DNA of 64,000 bases from CAYOSF01 sp964406605 (GTDB taxonomy: Bacteria > Chloroflexota > Dehalococcoidia > DSTF01 > RBG-16-68-14): assembly GCA_964406605.1 (NCBI GenBank), contig CAYOSF010000002.1, positions 1 to 64,000 of the forward strand, written 5' to 3'. The translations under genes and the position numbers were made by a program. Shown one piece after another: positions 15,360 to 24,428 of this stretch. The notes below the pieces were generated by a model, which was not told the origin of the DNA, did not search any database, and was given only the letters and a program-made list of their open reading frames with translations. How positions within the stretch are numbered: position 1 is the first letter of the stretch; every line of letters starts with the position of its first letter.

Positions 15360-17462
15360 TCACGGCTCCAGTTGATATGGAACGCCGATGATGACCGTAT
15401 TGGGCCGGTGGATCAGGGCGCGCTTCAGGCGGAGCGCCGACTGGTTGTGGAGGGGACCCTCCCAGAAGTGGGCCGGCACGAACTCCGGCAGCACGACGGT
15501 GATGGGCGCGCCGGGATCGGCTCTGTCGAGCGCGTCGATGTAGGTCAGCATGGGTCCCACGTAGGAACGGTAGGGAGACTCGATGACGACGATGGGCGTC
15601 TCTGGGATCGTGTTCTCCCAGTGCTCCCTCAGCGCCTCCCCCTCCTTCTCCTCGTCGGTGAGGTGCACGGCGGTGACGTTCTCAGAGATGGAGAGCGCGA
15701 AGTCCAGAGCCCTGAGCACGGCGCGGTTCACCTCGTCCACGGGCACGACGACAGCGGGACCGTGCGGGGTCTTCTGGCCTGGAGCCGGAGCGGCCGGCGG
15801 CGCTGGCGGCACCTCCAATTGCTCGTGGACGCTACGGTAGTGGGCGTGAATGCGGCCGAAGACCAGCGTCAGCAGGGCGATCGCGCCGACGGTAATCCAG
15901 GCGCCGTCGATGAACTTCGTGACCGTGATGATGACGGCGACGACACCGGTGGCCAGCGCGCCCGTGGCGTTGACCAGCATGCGCCTTCTGGCGGCCGCGG
16001 TGCCCTCGCGGTACCAGCGAAGCGTGAGCCCGATCTGCGACAGCGTGAAGCCGATGAAGACCCCGACGGCGTACAGCGGGATCAGTGCGTGCGTCTCGGC
16101 CTGGAAGGCGACGAGCAGGAGGATGGAGGCGATCCCGAGGACGATGACACCGTTGGAGAAGGCAAGCCTGTCGCCTCGGAAGGCGAACTGGTGCGGCAGC
16201 ACTCGGTCCCGCGCCATGACGGACGCCAGCGTCGGAAGGCCGGCGAAGCTGGTGTTCGCCGCCAGGATCAAGATCAGCGTCGTGGTGCCCTGCACGGTGT
16301 AGAAGAGCGCATTCTTGCCGAAGACGCTCTCCGCCACCTGCGCGACGATCGTTTTCGTCTCTGACGGGGTCACGTCCACTTGGTGCGCGAGCACCGTCAA
16401 TCCCAAGAAGAAGAAGGCCAGGATGGCGGCCATCCAGGCCAGCGTGATGTTGGCGTTCCTCGCCTCGGGCGGCTTGAACGAGGGGACTCCGTTTGACACC
16501 GCCTCGATGCCGGTGAGGGCGGCGGAGCCCGACGAGAAGGCACGGAGAACGAGAAAGAGCCCCAGCGTATGGGTTCCCGGCTCGATCGCGTCGGGTGGAG
16601 TGCCGGATTCCAGGTCGTGGCCGAGCGCCACGCGCACCAGCCCCGTGATGATCATTCCCGCGAAGCTGATGACGAACAGGTAGGTAGGCGCGGCGAGTAT
16701 CGTGCCCGACTCCCGAACGCCGCGCAGGTTGGCGAGGGTCAGCAGGACGACGAAGCCGGCTGCCATCAGGATGCGTTGGTCGTTCAGCTCGGGCACGGCG
16801 GAGACAACCGCGGACACGCCTGCCGCGGTGCTCACCGCGACCGTCAGGGTGTAGTCGACTATCAGCGATGCCCCGGCCACGAGACCGGCGAGGAGTCCCA
16901 GGTTCTCCTTTGCCACGACGTAAGAGCCACCGCCGTTCGGATAACCGCGGATGACTTGGCTGTATGACATCGCTACGATTACGACGAGTGCGGAGATCGC
17001 CAGCGCGATAGGCACTGACGCACTGAAGGCACCGGTGCCCGCGAGGACGAGGATGAGGAGGATCTCCTCGGTGGCGTAGGCGCTTGAGGAGAGGTTGTTG
17101 GAGGAGAAGATCGCGAGCGCCTTCAGTTTGGTCAGGCGCTCTTCGACGAGACTTGAGGTGGGCAGCGGCGCCCCGACCATGATCCTCCTGAAGTCGCGCC
17201 AGATTCCCTCCGACCGCGAGCGCGGTTGTGTAGCGATCTCCGTGGTCTCGTAGCGGCCCTCGCCCAGCCTGCGCAGCGGTCGCTTGCCGCGACGGGTGAA
17301 CCGAAGATAGCGTGAGCCTGGCCTTGTTCCCTTGTGAACCTCGCCCAGATCGAAGTCCGGCGTCAGCGGAGCGCGGCGGGAAGGCCGCTGGGAGCGGCCT
17401 TGGCCGTCAGGTCGAGGGCTGGTGCTTCCGCTCTGTTGGGATTGGTCTTCGCTCGAGTCCAT
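15360..17462 (-). CDS. kimA: KimA-like APC-superfamily transporter (probable potassium importer)
   Basis: About 700 residues. After a hydrophilic N-terminus comes the KimA/YdaO signature IMVGAPLPTSSLVEERLTK followed by KALAIFSSNNLSSSAYATEE. Twelve membrane helices follow, with YPNGGGSYVVAKENLG in helix 3 and SLIVDYTLTVAVSTAAGVSA. A C-terminal cytosolic domain of about 150 residues begins near GPAVVVPVDEVNRAVLRAL and resembles a universal-stress/nucleotide-binding fold. In Bacillus subtilis KimA is a high-affinity K+ importer inhibited by c-di-AMP; that role is inferred here. The frame opens at 17507, but the ATG at 17462 gives a better N-terminus; neither start has a strong ribosome binding site. 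A general amino acid permease is the alternative. Confidence 0.8.
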   Translation of the reverse strand: MDSSEDQSQQSGSTSPRPDGQGRSQRPSRRAPLTPDFDLGEVHKGTRPGSRYLRFTRRGKRPLRRLGEGRYETTEIATQPRSRSEGIWRDFRRIMVGAPLPTSSLVEERLTKLKALAIFSSNNLSSSAYATEEILLILVLAGTGAFSASVPIALAISALVVIVAMSYSQVIRGYPNGGGSYVVAKENLGLLAGLVAGASLIVDYTLTVAVSTAAGVSAVVSAVPELNDQRILMAAGFVVLLTLANLRGVRESGTILAAPTYLFVISFAGMIITGLVRVALGHDLESGTPPDAIEPGTHTLGLFLVLRAFSSGSAALTGIEAVSNGVPSFKPPEARNANITLAWMAAILAFFFLGLTVLAHQVDVTPSETKTIVAQVAESVFGKNALFYTVQGTTTLILILAANTSFAGLPTLASVMARDRVLPHQFAFRGDRLAFSNGVIVLGIASILLLVAFQAETHALIPLYAVGVFIGFTLSQIGLTLRWYREGTAAARRRMLVNATGALATGVVAVIITVTKFIDGAWITVGAIALLTLVFGRIHAHYRSVHEQLEVPPAPPAAPAPGQKTPHGPAVVVPVDEVNRAVLRALDFALSISENVTAVHLTDEEKEGEALREHWENTIPETPIVVIESPYRSYVGPMLTYIDALDRADPGAPITVVLPEFVPAHFWEGPLHNQSALRLKRALIHRPNTVIIGVPYQLEP

Positions 17463-17591
17463 GTACGCCCGGGACAGGGCACTCCCCCTTGCCTGGTGTC
17501 CCAACATTATCGCCCAACAGGTTAGGTGTGCGCGAGCGCCTGCGCGCGTGCGTTGGAAACCCGGGAGAGAGGATCTCTCTTGGATATCGGC

Positions 17592-17614
17592 CCGGGGCTA
17601 TCCTCACCCCGGGG
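17592..17614 (-). terminator. Stem-loop after the PBP1A gene
   Basis: A perfect CCCGGGG/CCCCGGG stem with a 9-base loop lies about 10 bases past the PBP stop on the minus strand. No T-tract follows, so it may be a weak terminator, an mRNA-stabilising hairpin, or part of the 115-base leader of the kimA-like gene. Confidence 0.4.
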
Positions 17615-17622
17615 AGGAATGC

Positions 17623-20337
17623 CTACGGTCCGGGTGTAGCGGTGGGGGCTGCGGACGTCGGCCCCGGCCCGTCCGTGACGGCTAGATTGACGCGCACGGT
17701 GGTGCTGACTCTGCCTCGGTCCGCGTCCACCACCACGAGACGGATGAGGTAGCTTCCATGCGACAGACCGGTCGTGTCCCACATCCCCAGGGTGCCGTCT
17801 GTAACCGGAGTGGTGCTCTCAGAGATGCGCGTCCAGTTCCCTCCCTGCGTCTCGGGGAAGTACTCCAGCAGGTAGCTGACAAAGCTGTCGGAGTTCGCGC
17901 GGCCGGTGATCGTCACGGGCCCGACGAGCACGGCCGTGTCGGCGGGCGAGGTAATGACCGCTATCGGGGTGGACGACGGGATATCCGTCTCCTGCGTCTC
18001 CTCGGTTGGGGCTTCCTTCGTGCTCGCGTGCAAAGACCGGGCCCATTCCTCAGCCTGGATACGCGCCCACTCGGAAAGCCCGTCCGGCAGTGAGAGGTAG
18101 AAGCTCTCCCTAACGAACTCGGGCGGCGTCAGGTCGCTGGCGAGCTTACCGGTCCGCGCATCGATCTTCGCCTTCGTCCACCAGGTGTCCTCCGTCTGCG
18201 GCAGGGAGTGGGCGGCGAAGAGGTCTTCCTCCGTGGTGATGGGGCAGTTGGCAGTCGGCTTGAGGCCGGAGGGCACGCAGACCTTGGCCCTGGCCAGTCC
18301 GTCCGGCACGGTGAACGACTCCACCGGCAGGTCCTCGTGATAGTAGGCCATGAATTCGCGCACGGTTCCCCACGAGACGTTGGTGCTGCTAATGTCGAAC
18401 ATGGGGCTGTTATCGGCGTTGCCGAACCAGGACCCGAAGACGAGTTGCGGCGTGTAACCGATGGCCCAGGTGTCGCCGATCGCCAGGCTGTCCGCGTACG
18501 GCTCGCTCGTTCCTGTTTTCACGGCTAGGGGCTGCGCGCCGATCGAGAAGCCGCCGCACCCGCGGAACGTGATACAGCGGGCGCTCGCGTCGGACAAGAT
18601 GCTGGTGATCAGGTAGGACTCCTGGGCGGGTGCAACGCGCACCTCCAGCGGCTTCACCTCCTCGACCGGTTGGCCGTCGACCAGGGGATAGAGCACGTTG
18701 CCGTCCCGGTCCTCGACCCGCAGGATCGAGACGGGGTCGAGTTCACGGTTGCCTTCAGGGCGGGCGACCGTCGTCTCGACGCCCTTGAGGATGCCGAGGT
18801 TCGGGAAGACGGTGTAGCCGTAGACCATGTCGATCAGCTTCACGTCCACGCCGCCCACGGTCATCGAGGGTCCCAGGTCCCGATCCAGCGACGTAATGCC
18901 CATCTTCTTGGCCTGGTCGATGACCTCCCGCACACCGGTGTAGAGGATGGTCTTGACCGCCGGGATGTTGAGGGAATTCCCCAGCGCATTGCGCACGCTG
19001 ATCGGGCCGGAGTGGGGGACCGGGTTACGAGGTTGGCGCTCGGCGTCCCAGAACTGGCTGGGGATAGGGCTGTCATAGATCATCGTGCCCGGCCCCCAGC
19101 CCAGGTTCATGAACGCGGTGATGTAGGTGAAGGGCTTGAACGAGGATCCGGGAGAGTTGAGCGCTTCCGCCATGTCGTTCTGGCCGTCGATCTCCTCGTT
19201 GAAATAGTCCCGGCTGCCCACGTAGACGAGGATCTCGGCCGTGTTCGGATCGATCCCGACGGCGGCCCCGTTGTGCCCGCCTGAGCTCTCGTAGTTCGTG
19301 ATCTGCTCCTCCAGGATCGCCTCGGCCTTGCGCTGGGCGTCGAGGTCCAGCGTCGTGTAGACCACCAGGCCGTCGCGGTTGAGCGCCTCCTCGCCGAAGA
19401 GCCGCTCCAGCTCCGGCCGCACGACGTTGAAGACGAAGTGCGGGGCGTTCACCCTGGCGGGCTGCAGGTCCACCCCGAGCGGCTGCGCCGCCGCCTGCCA
19501 GAACTGCTCATCGGTGATGTAGCCCTCGTCGTGCATGCGCTTGAGTACAACCTCGTTCCGCTGCTCGAGCGCGGCCTCCGGCTGGGAGACGGGGTCGTAG
19601 CAGGTGGGGCAGGCGGGGATGGCGGCCAGCAGCGCGGCCTCCGCCAGCGTCAGCTCGCTCGGAGACTTGTTGAAGTACCCTCTGCTCGCGGCTCCGACGC
19701 CGATGAAGATGCTGCCGTAGGGGATCTGGTTCAGGTACCAGCCCATGATCTGTTGTTTGGAGTACTTCTTGGTCAGCTCCAGCGCGTAGACCGTCTCTCT
19801 GAGCTTCCGGTCGATGGAGCGCTCCGTCCGTTCCTCGGGCGTGAAGTAGACGTTCTTCACCAGTTGCTGCGTGATGGAGCTGCCTCCCCGGCCTTCCAGG
19901 AATCCGGGAGTACTGCCGAACGGCCAGAAGTTCTCCCAGGCGGCGTTCGCCAGGCCGCTGAAGTTGACGCCGGGGTTGTCCATGAAGCTCGCGTCCTCGG
20001 TGGCGATGGTGGCGAGGACCAGGTATAGCGAGATCTCCTCGGCCGGTACGGGGTCGCGCAGGCCGGAGACATCGTCCAGGAACTCGTAGAGGAACCGGCC
20101 GTCCCGGTCGAGGATGCGGGCGCCGCCGCGGGGCAGCTTGGCGATCTCCTCATCGGGGGGAACCAGGTCGTCCGCGTAGCCTTGATAGATCTTGTAGCCC
20201 ACGCCCGCGGCGATGCCCGCCGCGACGACCGCAAGCAGTCCCAGCGTCGCCAGCACGAACAGCCAGCGCGGCGCGCCCTTGCCGTTGCGCTTCCGGCGGC
20301 GGTAGGCAATGTATCGATGGGTGCTGTTGCTAGCCAT
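17623..20337 (-). CDS. Bifunctional class A penicillin-binding protein (PBP1A-type)
   Basis: 904 residues. A basic cytoplasmic tail and one membrane anchor (about 23-50) lead to a GT51 glycosyltransferase domain with the catalytic Glu in TED (114) and RGGSSITQQLVKNVYF at 150-165. The transpeptidase domain has SSFK with nucleophile S398, SLN at 455-457 and KTGT at 607-610. The C-terminus carries an Ig-like domain (about 790-890) and a Pro/Thr tail. It polymerises and crosslinks peptidoglycan, so this organism has a real cell wall. The ATG at 20337 is preceded by GGGGAGGAG; it overlaps the methyltransferase stop by 8 bases. Confidence 0.95.
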   Translation of the reverse strand: MASNSTHRYIAYRRRKRNGKGAPRWLFVLATLGLLAVVAAGIAAGVGYKIYQGYADDLVPPDEEIAKLPRGGARILDRDGRFLYEFLDDVSGLRDPVPAEEISLYLVLATIATEDASFMDNPGVNFSGLANAAWENFWPFGSTPGFLEGRGGSSITQQLVKNVYFTPEERTERSIDRKLRETVYALELTKKYSKQQIMGWYLNQIPYGSIFIGVGAASRGYFNKSPSELTLAEAALLAAIPACPTCYDPVSQPEAALEQRNEVVLKRMHDEGYITDEQFWQAAAQPLGVDLQPARVNAPHFVFNVVRPELERLFGEEALNRDGLVVYTTLDLDAQRKAEAILEEQITNYESSGGHNGAAVGIDPNTAEILVYVGSRDYFNEEIDGQNDMAEALNSPGSSFKPFTYITAFMNLGWGPGTMIYDSPIPSQFWDAERQPRNPVPHSGPISVRNALGNSLNIPAVKTILYTGVREVIDQAKKMGITSLDRDLGPSMTVGGVDVKLIDMVYGYTVFPNLGILKGVETTVARPEGNRELDPVSILRVEDRDGNVLYPLVDGQPVEEVKPLEVRVAPAQESYLITSILSDASARCITFRGCGGFSIGAQPLAVKTGTSEPYADSLAIGDTWAIGYTPQLVFGSWFGNADNSPMFDISSTNVSWGTVREFMAYYHEDLPVESFTVPDGLARAKVCVPSGLKPTANCPITTEEDLFAAHSLPQTEDTWWTKAKIDARTGKLASDLTPPEFVRESFYLSLPDGLSEWARIQAEEWARSLHASTKEAPTEETQETDIPSSTPIAVITSPADTAVLVGPVTITGRANSDSFVSYLLEYFPETQGGNWTRISESTTPVTDGTLGMWDTTGLSHGSYLIRLVVVDADRGRVSTTVRVNLAVTDGPGPTSAAPTATPGP

Positions 20338-21094
20338 CGCTCTCCTCCCCGGCGCAGACGCGCAACACCATGAAGTGCGAGAGGCCGAATGCCCGCAGCG
20401 CCGTTCCTTCCAGGCGGTAGAGGACACCGCGCAGCAGCGAGGCGACCGCGCGGCTGCGGGCGGCGATGTTATCGAAACCTGGGTAGACCTGCGTGTGCCT
20501 CACGACATCCGCGGGCAGCCCGGCTGCCAGGCGGCGCAGGCTGCCGCTCGTGTAGGCGCGGACGTGGGGCGCCAGCCGGCGCCGCAGCGCGTCCGGCAGG
20601 TAGTTGACCAGTGGGATGTTGCCGAAGACGTAGCGCTTGCCCAGGTAGACGCCGTGCGTCTCGAAGGGATACAGGCGGTTGGGCGCATAGATCGCCACAT
20701 GGCCTCCGGACCGCGTCACGCGGCATGCCTCCTGCAGGGTTGCGGCGTCGTCCCGCACGTGTTCGATCACCTCGTTCAACAATACCACGTCGAAGGAGCT
20801 ATCCGCGAACGGCAACCGCTCGCTCTCGGCGACCGAGAGGCTGCCGGGCGGCCCGCGCCGCACCCGGGCCGGGTCGACGTCGATGCCGTACACGTGGTCG
20901 GAGAGCTCCTGGAGCTTGCGCACGTAGGTGCCGACGCCGCAGCCGACGTCGAGGATGCGTGCCCCCTCCAGGCGTATGTAGCACCGGATGAGGTCGAGGC
21001 GGCGGTCCTGCCCCGCGCGCCAGACGAAACTGGGCCTCCCGAGAGCGACCTCGTCTCCGGCTAGCTCGGCTGGGGCTTCTGCCATGGTCCTCAT
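20330..21094 (-). CDS. Class I SAM-dependent methyltransferase
   Basis: 254 residues. Motif I is ILDVGCGVGTYVRKL (about 48-62), followed by the acidic residue of motif II (GIDVDP) and FDVVLLNEVIEHV at motif IV, the layout of a Methyltransf_11/25 Rossmann domain. The C-terminal part after about residue 150 holds hydrophobic helices and may bind a lipid-like substrate, as in UbiE/Coq5-like or cell-wall lipid methyltransferases. Translation is coupled to the downstream PBP gene, suggesting envelope metabolism. The substrate is unknown. Confidence 0.85.
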   Translation of the reverse strand: MRTMAEAPAELAGDEVALGRPSFVWRAGQDRRLDLIRCYIRLEGARILDVGCGVGTYVRKLQELSDHVYGIDVDPARVRRGPPGSLSVAESERLPFADSSFDVVLLNEVIEHVRDDAATLQEACRVTRSGGHVAIYAPNRLYPFETHGVYLGKRYVFGNIPLVNYLPDALRRRLAPHVRAYTSGSLRRLAAGLPADVVRHTQVYPGFDNIAARSRAVASLLRGVLYRLEGTALRAFGLSHFMVLRVCAGEESDG

Positions 21095-21189
21095 TTCCGC
21101 CCCGCTGCCCTATCGTAGCATCGCGAATTGTCTCTCACAAGAAGTCTATCAGGAGGGCCGCGTACCCGTTATGTGTCGGTGGCGCATCG

Positions 21190-21198
21190 TGTTATACT
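21190..21198 (+). promoter_or_regulatory. Putative extended -10 upstream of small ORF and aminotransferase
   Basis: TGTTATACT, hexamer TATACT at 21193-21198. It lies in the 250-base divergent gap and would give a leader of about 140 bases. A second candidate, CATAAT near 21324, is closer to the start but weaker. Confidence 0.35.
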
Positions 21199-21344
21199 CG
21201 CCTGCATACCGTCGAGCGCGGCTTCCACCAGCCCCAAACTGGCCGGAGCGTCGTACGTGGTGCTTCCCTCGACGGAGTGAGGTCACCCAACACCGGACGC
21301 GCCCGCGGGCACATCATGCCGAGGCATAATGAGAGTGTTGACTG

Positions 21345-21614
21345 ATGAACGCCAGATCTGAGTCCGTTTCCTCGGGCGAACTCGCCGGACTGCGGGCCTT
21401 CGTCGTGCGTGTCGGCTGCTACGCCGGTCACCGCTACCCGGAACGGCCCCAGTGGGTGGAGATGGAAGGCGAACGGGTGGAGGTCGCGGCGGTGGACAGC
21501 GAATGGCGTGAGGAAGAACGGTTGGGCTACCTGGTCACGCTGGGCGACGGCAGACGCCTCCTGCTCTACTACGTCCTGGACGAGGACATCTGGTCGGGAG
21601 CCGTGCTCGCATGA
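21345..21614 (+). CDS. Small conserved hypothetical protein
   Basis: 89 residues, soluble, acidic, with no signal peptide. The strand-rich sequence (RPQWVEMEGERVEVAAVDSE, then GYLVTLGDGRRLLLYY) resembles small single-domain beta proteins in which a Trp-containing strand pattern ends in a short tail. It is translationally coupled to the aminotransferase by an ATGA overlap, which supports it being real. I cannot name a function. Confidence 0.65.
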   Translation: MNARSESVSSGELAGLRAFVVRVGCYAGHRYPERPQWVEMEGERVEVAAVDSEWREEERLGYLVTLGDGRRLLLYYVLDEDIWSGAVLA

Positions 21615-22807
21615 GGGACGACGATCCTATGACGCATAGGGGCGCCATCTCCCAGCACGTGCAGGCGCTTCCGGCCTCAGGCATCCGCAAGTTCTTCGAC
21701 CTGCTCGCGAGCATGGACGACATCATCTCCCTCGGCGTGGGTGAGCCGGACTTCGTGACGCCGCCGCTCATCCGGGACGCCGGGCTCCGTTCCATTGAAG
21801 AGGGTCTCACCCACTACACCTCCAACTACGGCCTCATCGAGTTGCGTCAGGCTATCGCCCACCATCTTCAGCGTCTCTACGACGTGGAGTATGACCCGGC
21901 GACGGAGATCATCGTGACGACCGGGGTGAGCGAGGCGATCAACCTCGCGATGCTGGCCATCATCGACCGGGGAGACGAGGTGCTGCTGGCCGATCCGAGC
22001 TATGTCGCGTACATTCCGACGGTTGTCCTCGCAGGGGGAGTGTCCGTGGCGGTACCGACCAGCGACGAGCACGATTTCAAGCTACGGGCCGAGGAGCTTG
22101 AGGATCGGGTGACGCCCCGCACCAAGGCGATCCTCCTTGGCTATCCTTCCAACCCGACCGGGGCGGTGATGGAACGGAGCGACCTGCAGGCGGTGGCTCA
22201 GGTAGCCGAGCGGAACAACCTCTTCGTGGTCTCCGATGAGATCTACGACCGCCTGGTCTACGGTTTCGAGCACACCTGCTTCGCCTCGCTGCCCGGGATG
22301 CGTGACCGGACACTGCTCATGGGGGGCTTCTCCAAAGCATATGCCATGACGGGCTGGAGGCTGGCGTTCATCTGCGCCCGGGAGGACGTGACGGAAGCGA
22401 TGATGCGCGTCCACCAGTACATCACCATGTCCGCGCCGACCACGTCCCAGTACGCCGCCCTGGAGGCGCTCCGCAGCGGCGAGGAGGACGTGCGCGGCAT
22501 GGTGGCTGAGTACGACCGCCGCCGGCGCATGGTGGTGCGGGAGCTCAGGGCCATGGGCCTCGACTGCTTCGAGCCAAGGGGCGCCTTCTACTGCTTTCCG
22601 TCCGTCGAAGCTACCGGCCTCTCCGACGAGGTCTTCTCCGAGCGCCTGCTACGGGAGGAGAAGGTGGCCGTGGTTCCGGGCTCGGCCTTCGGTCAGTTCG
22701 GCGCCGGCCACGTCCGCATCTGCTATGCTCAGCCCTACGACGTGCTGGAGGAAGCGCTCCGCCGGATGCGCAGCTTCGTCGACCGACACCGGGCGGCGCC
22801 GAAATAG
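21611..22807 (+). CDS. PLP-dependent class I/II aminotransferase
   Basis: 398 residues, full length for fold type I aspartate-aminotransferase-like enzymes. Visible family features are GVGEPDFVTPPLI near 37-49, NPTGAVM (PLP/substrate Asn) near 178, SDEIYDRLVY near 204 and the PLP lysine in GGFSKAYAMTGWRL near 240. The carboxylate-binding Arg is in GHVRICYA. It transfers amino groups between an amino acid and a 2-oxoacid; aspartate, alanine or aromatic substrates cannot be separated by eye. It overlaps the upstream small gene by ATGA. Confidence 0.93.
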   Translation: MRDDDPMTHRGAISQHVQALPASGIRKFFDLLASMDDIISLGVGEPDFVTPPLIRDAGLRSIEEGLTHYTSNYGLIELRQAIAHHLQRLYDVEYDPATEIIVTTGVSEAINLAMLAIIDRGDEVLLADPSYVAYIPTVVLAGGVSVAVPTSDEHDFKLRAEELEDRVTPRTKAILLGYPSNPTGAVMERSDLQAVAQVAERNNLFVVSDEIYDRLVYGFEHTCFASLPGMRDRTLLMGGFSKAYAMTGWRLAFICAREDVTEAMMRVHQYITMSAPTTSQYAALEALRSGEEDVRGMVAEYDRRRRMVVRELRAMGLDCFEPRGAFYCFPSVEATGLSDEVFSERLLREEKVAVVPGSAFGQFGAGHVRICYAQPYDVLEEALRRMRSFVDRHRAAPK

Positions 22808-22854
22808 GTGGAGGCTCTGAAGAACGGGCGAGCCGTGCAGGGCCCCGCGGCTGT

Positions 22855-23535
22855 CTAGGTTTCCGGCGTCTCTGTCGGGCCGGCCGGGGCCTCGTCGGGA
22901 TATCGCAGCCAGTTGCTGGCCGACCAGCCGTCGTACCCCTCCAGTTGCCACCACTCGTACCCATCGATCTCTACCGGCCCTGAGCTGATGGTGACCGCCG
23001 TGCCGTCGTCCAGGCAGGCCACCTCCGGCGCCTGCGTGCCCGGTCGTTCTCGGACGCGCAGGCAATCGTCCGTTCCGGCGACGAGCACCGACGCGCCCAC
23101 TTCGAGCGGCCAGGGGATGCCGGGCACGGGCGGCTGGTTCGGGTCGCGCTCCTCCATGTGCGCCAGCGTCCAGGTGTCACCCACGCGCTTCAGGATCATC
23201 AGCCGGGTGTACTCGGAGAAGACGGGTCCCAGTTCATAGGCGACCATGCCATCGCGCTCACTGCGAAAGCGGGCGCACTGCTTGCCGACGTCCTCGGGGC
23301 GGCGCGCGTCGTCGCAGTTGGCGACGAAGCCGACGGCGAGCCGGTTCTCCACCCATCGGCGGAGCGCTTCCTCGGGCGGTATGACGGCCTCCGGCGTGGC
23401 CTCCGGCGTGGCTGTCTGCTGGCCGTCGTTCTTCTCGTTACCGACGAGGCCGCACGCAACGCCCAGAGCGGCGCTGATGACGAGGAGCGCGAGAACCAGG
23501 GCGGGCGCAAGCGGCCTCCTAGCTCGGTTCCGCAT
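22855..23535 (-). CDS. Secreted SH3-domain protein, possible lipoprotein
   Basis: 226 residues. The N-terminal signal sequence ends at ALGVAC with Cys28, a weak lipobox because position -3 is Gly. A Glu/Thr/Pro-rich spacer follows, then a domain with an extracellular helix pattern similar to lumazine-binding-like proteins (TRLMILKRVGDTWTLAHM). The C-terminus (about 145-215) is a bacterial SH3 domain: CLRVRERPG, then GYEWWQLEGYDGWSASNWL. Such domains bind cell-wall peptides. It starts one base past the stop of the inositol-phosphatase gene, so the two are cotranscribed. Confidence 0.8.
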   Translation of the reverse strand: MRNRARRPLAPALVLALLVISAALGVACGLVGNEKNDGQQTATPEATPEAVIPPEEALRRWVENRLAVGFVANCDDARRPEDVGKQCARFRSERDGMVAYELGPVFSEYTRLMILKRVGDTWTLAHMEERDPNQPPVPGIPWPLEVGASVLVAGTDDCLRVRERPGTQAPEVACLDDGTAVTISSGPVEIDGYEWWQLEGYDGWSASNWLRYPDEAPAGPTETPET

Positions 23536-23536
23536 C

Positions 23537-24373
23537 TCAGGGCTCGTCGAACTGGTCGAGGCACGCTGCGTTCTGCTGCCGCCAGCGGAGGAACTCCACG
23601 TGCGCCTGCTTGCCGCCGGCGACGGCTGTCAGCGAGGAAACGGTGACGGGCCGGCCGAGGTGGTCGGTAATGGCGCCCCCGGCCTCCTGCACCAGGAGGA
23701 TGCCCGCGGCTATGTCCCAGGGGAAGAGGAAGTGGTGCAGGAAGAGGTCGTAGCGTCCGCAGGCGGCGTAGGCCAGGCCCAGCGCGGCGCTGCCCGGTAT
23801 GCGAACGCACTGGACGCCCGGGAAGAGCCGGTGCGCTATCTGGAGGGCGGCGCTGCCGCGGCGGTCGTCGTACCCAAGGTCGATACCCAGGACCGACGCC
23901 TGCACCGTCGGCTTGATCGAGACCTGCGCGGGCCGATCGTTGACCCACGCCCCACGGCCGCGTTCCGCCCAGAACGCCTCGTCGTGGTTCGGATCGTATG
24001 TGACGGCGACCACCGGCTCGCCGTCCCTGCAGAGGGCGATGTTGACACAGAAGAACGGGATGCCGCTCATGAAGTTGTGCGTGCCGTCCAGCGGGTCGAT
24101 CACCCAGACCCAGCCGGCGGTATCGGTGTCCGCGGCCGTCTCCTCCGACAGAATGCGGTGGTCCGGGAACTCCTCCAGCAACGTCTGCTGCAGGTAGGCC
24201 TCGATCTCCAGGTCGGTCTGTGTGACGAAGTTCCCGCGGCCTTTGACGCTCACTTCCTGCGGGCGTCGAAGCCGGGAGATGATCCGTTTTCCGGCCTCGT
24301 GTGCGCACGTTCGCGCCACCTCGAGTGCGGAGCGTCCCGACGCTGCGGTGGGGCAGGTGTGTTCAGCGGTCAT
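23537..24373 (-). CDS. Inositol monophosphatase family protein
   Basis: 278 residues, full length. The metal-dependent phosphatase motifs are present: EET near 79, WVIDPLDGTHNF (WxxDPxDGT) near 95-106, and the C-terminal FPWDIAAGILLVQEAGG with the substrate Asp. Family members dephosphorylate inositol phosphates, 3'-phosphoadenosine 5'-phosphate or fructose bisphosphate; SuhB-like regulatory roles also occur. The substrate is not determined. It lies upstream of the SH3 protein and downstream of argS on the same strand. Confidence 0.92.
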   Translation of the reverse strand: MTAEHTCPTAASGRSALEVARTCAHEAGKRIISRLRRPQEVSVKGRGNFVTQTDLEIEAYLQQTLLEEFPDHRILSEETAADTDTAGWVWVIDPLDGTHNFMSGIPFFCVNIALCRDGEPVVAVTYDPNHDEAFWAERGRGAWVNDRPAQVSIKPTVQASVLGIDLGYDDRRGSAALQIAHRLFPGVQCVRIPGSAALGLAYAACGRYDLFLHHFLFPWDIAAGILLVQEAGGAITDHLGRPVTVSSLTAVAGGKQAHVEFLRWRQQNAACLDQFDEP

Positions 24374-24428
24374 CGGGCTGAGCGTAGGGGCTGAGGCCGG
24401 GGGCCGTCATGGGACAGGAGGCCGGAAG

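Noticed and set aside
17508..17622. ydaO-type c-di-AMP riboswitch before the KimA-like gene
   Set aside because: Hairpins are present, but I could not match the conserved ydaO core segments in the expected order.
23199..24308. Minus-strand 369-codon ORF across the SH3 and inositol-phosphatase genes
   Set aside because: It is out of frame with both recognised genes and has arginine/proline shadow composition.
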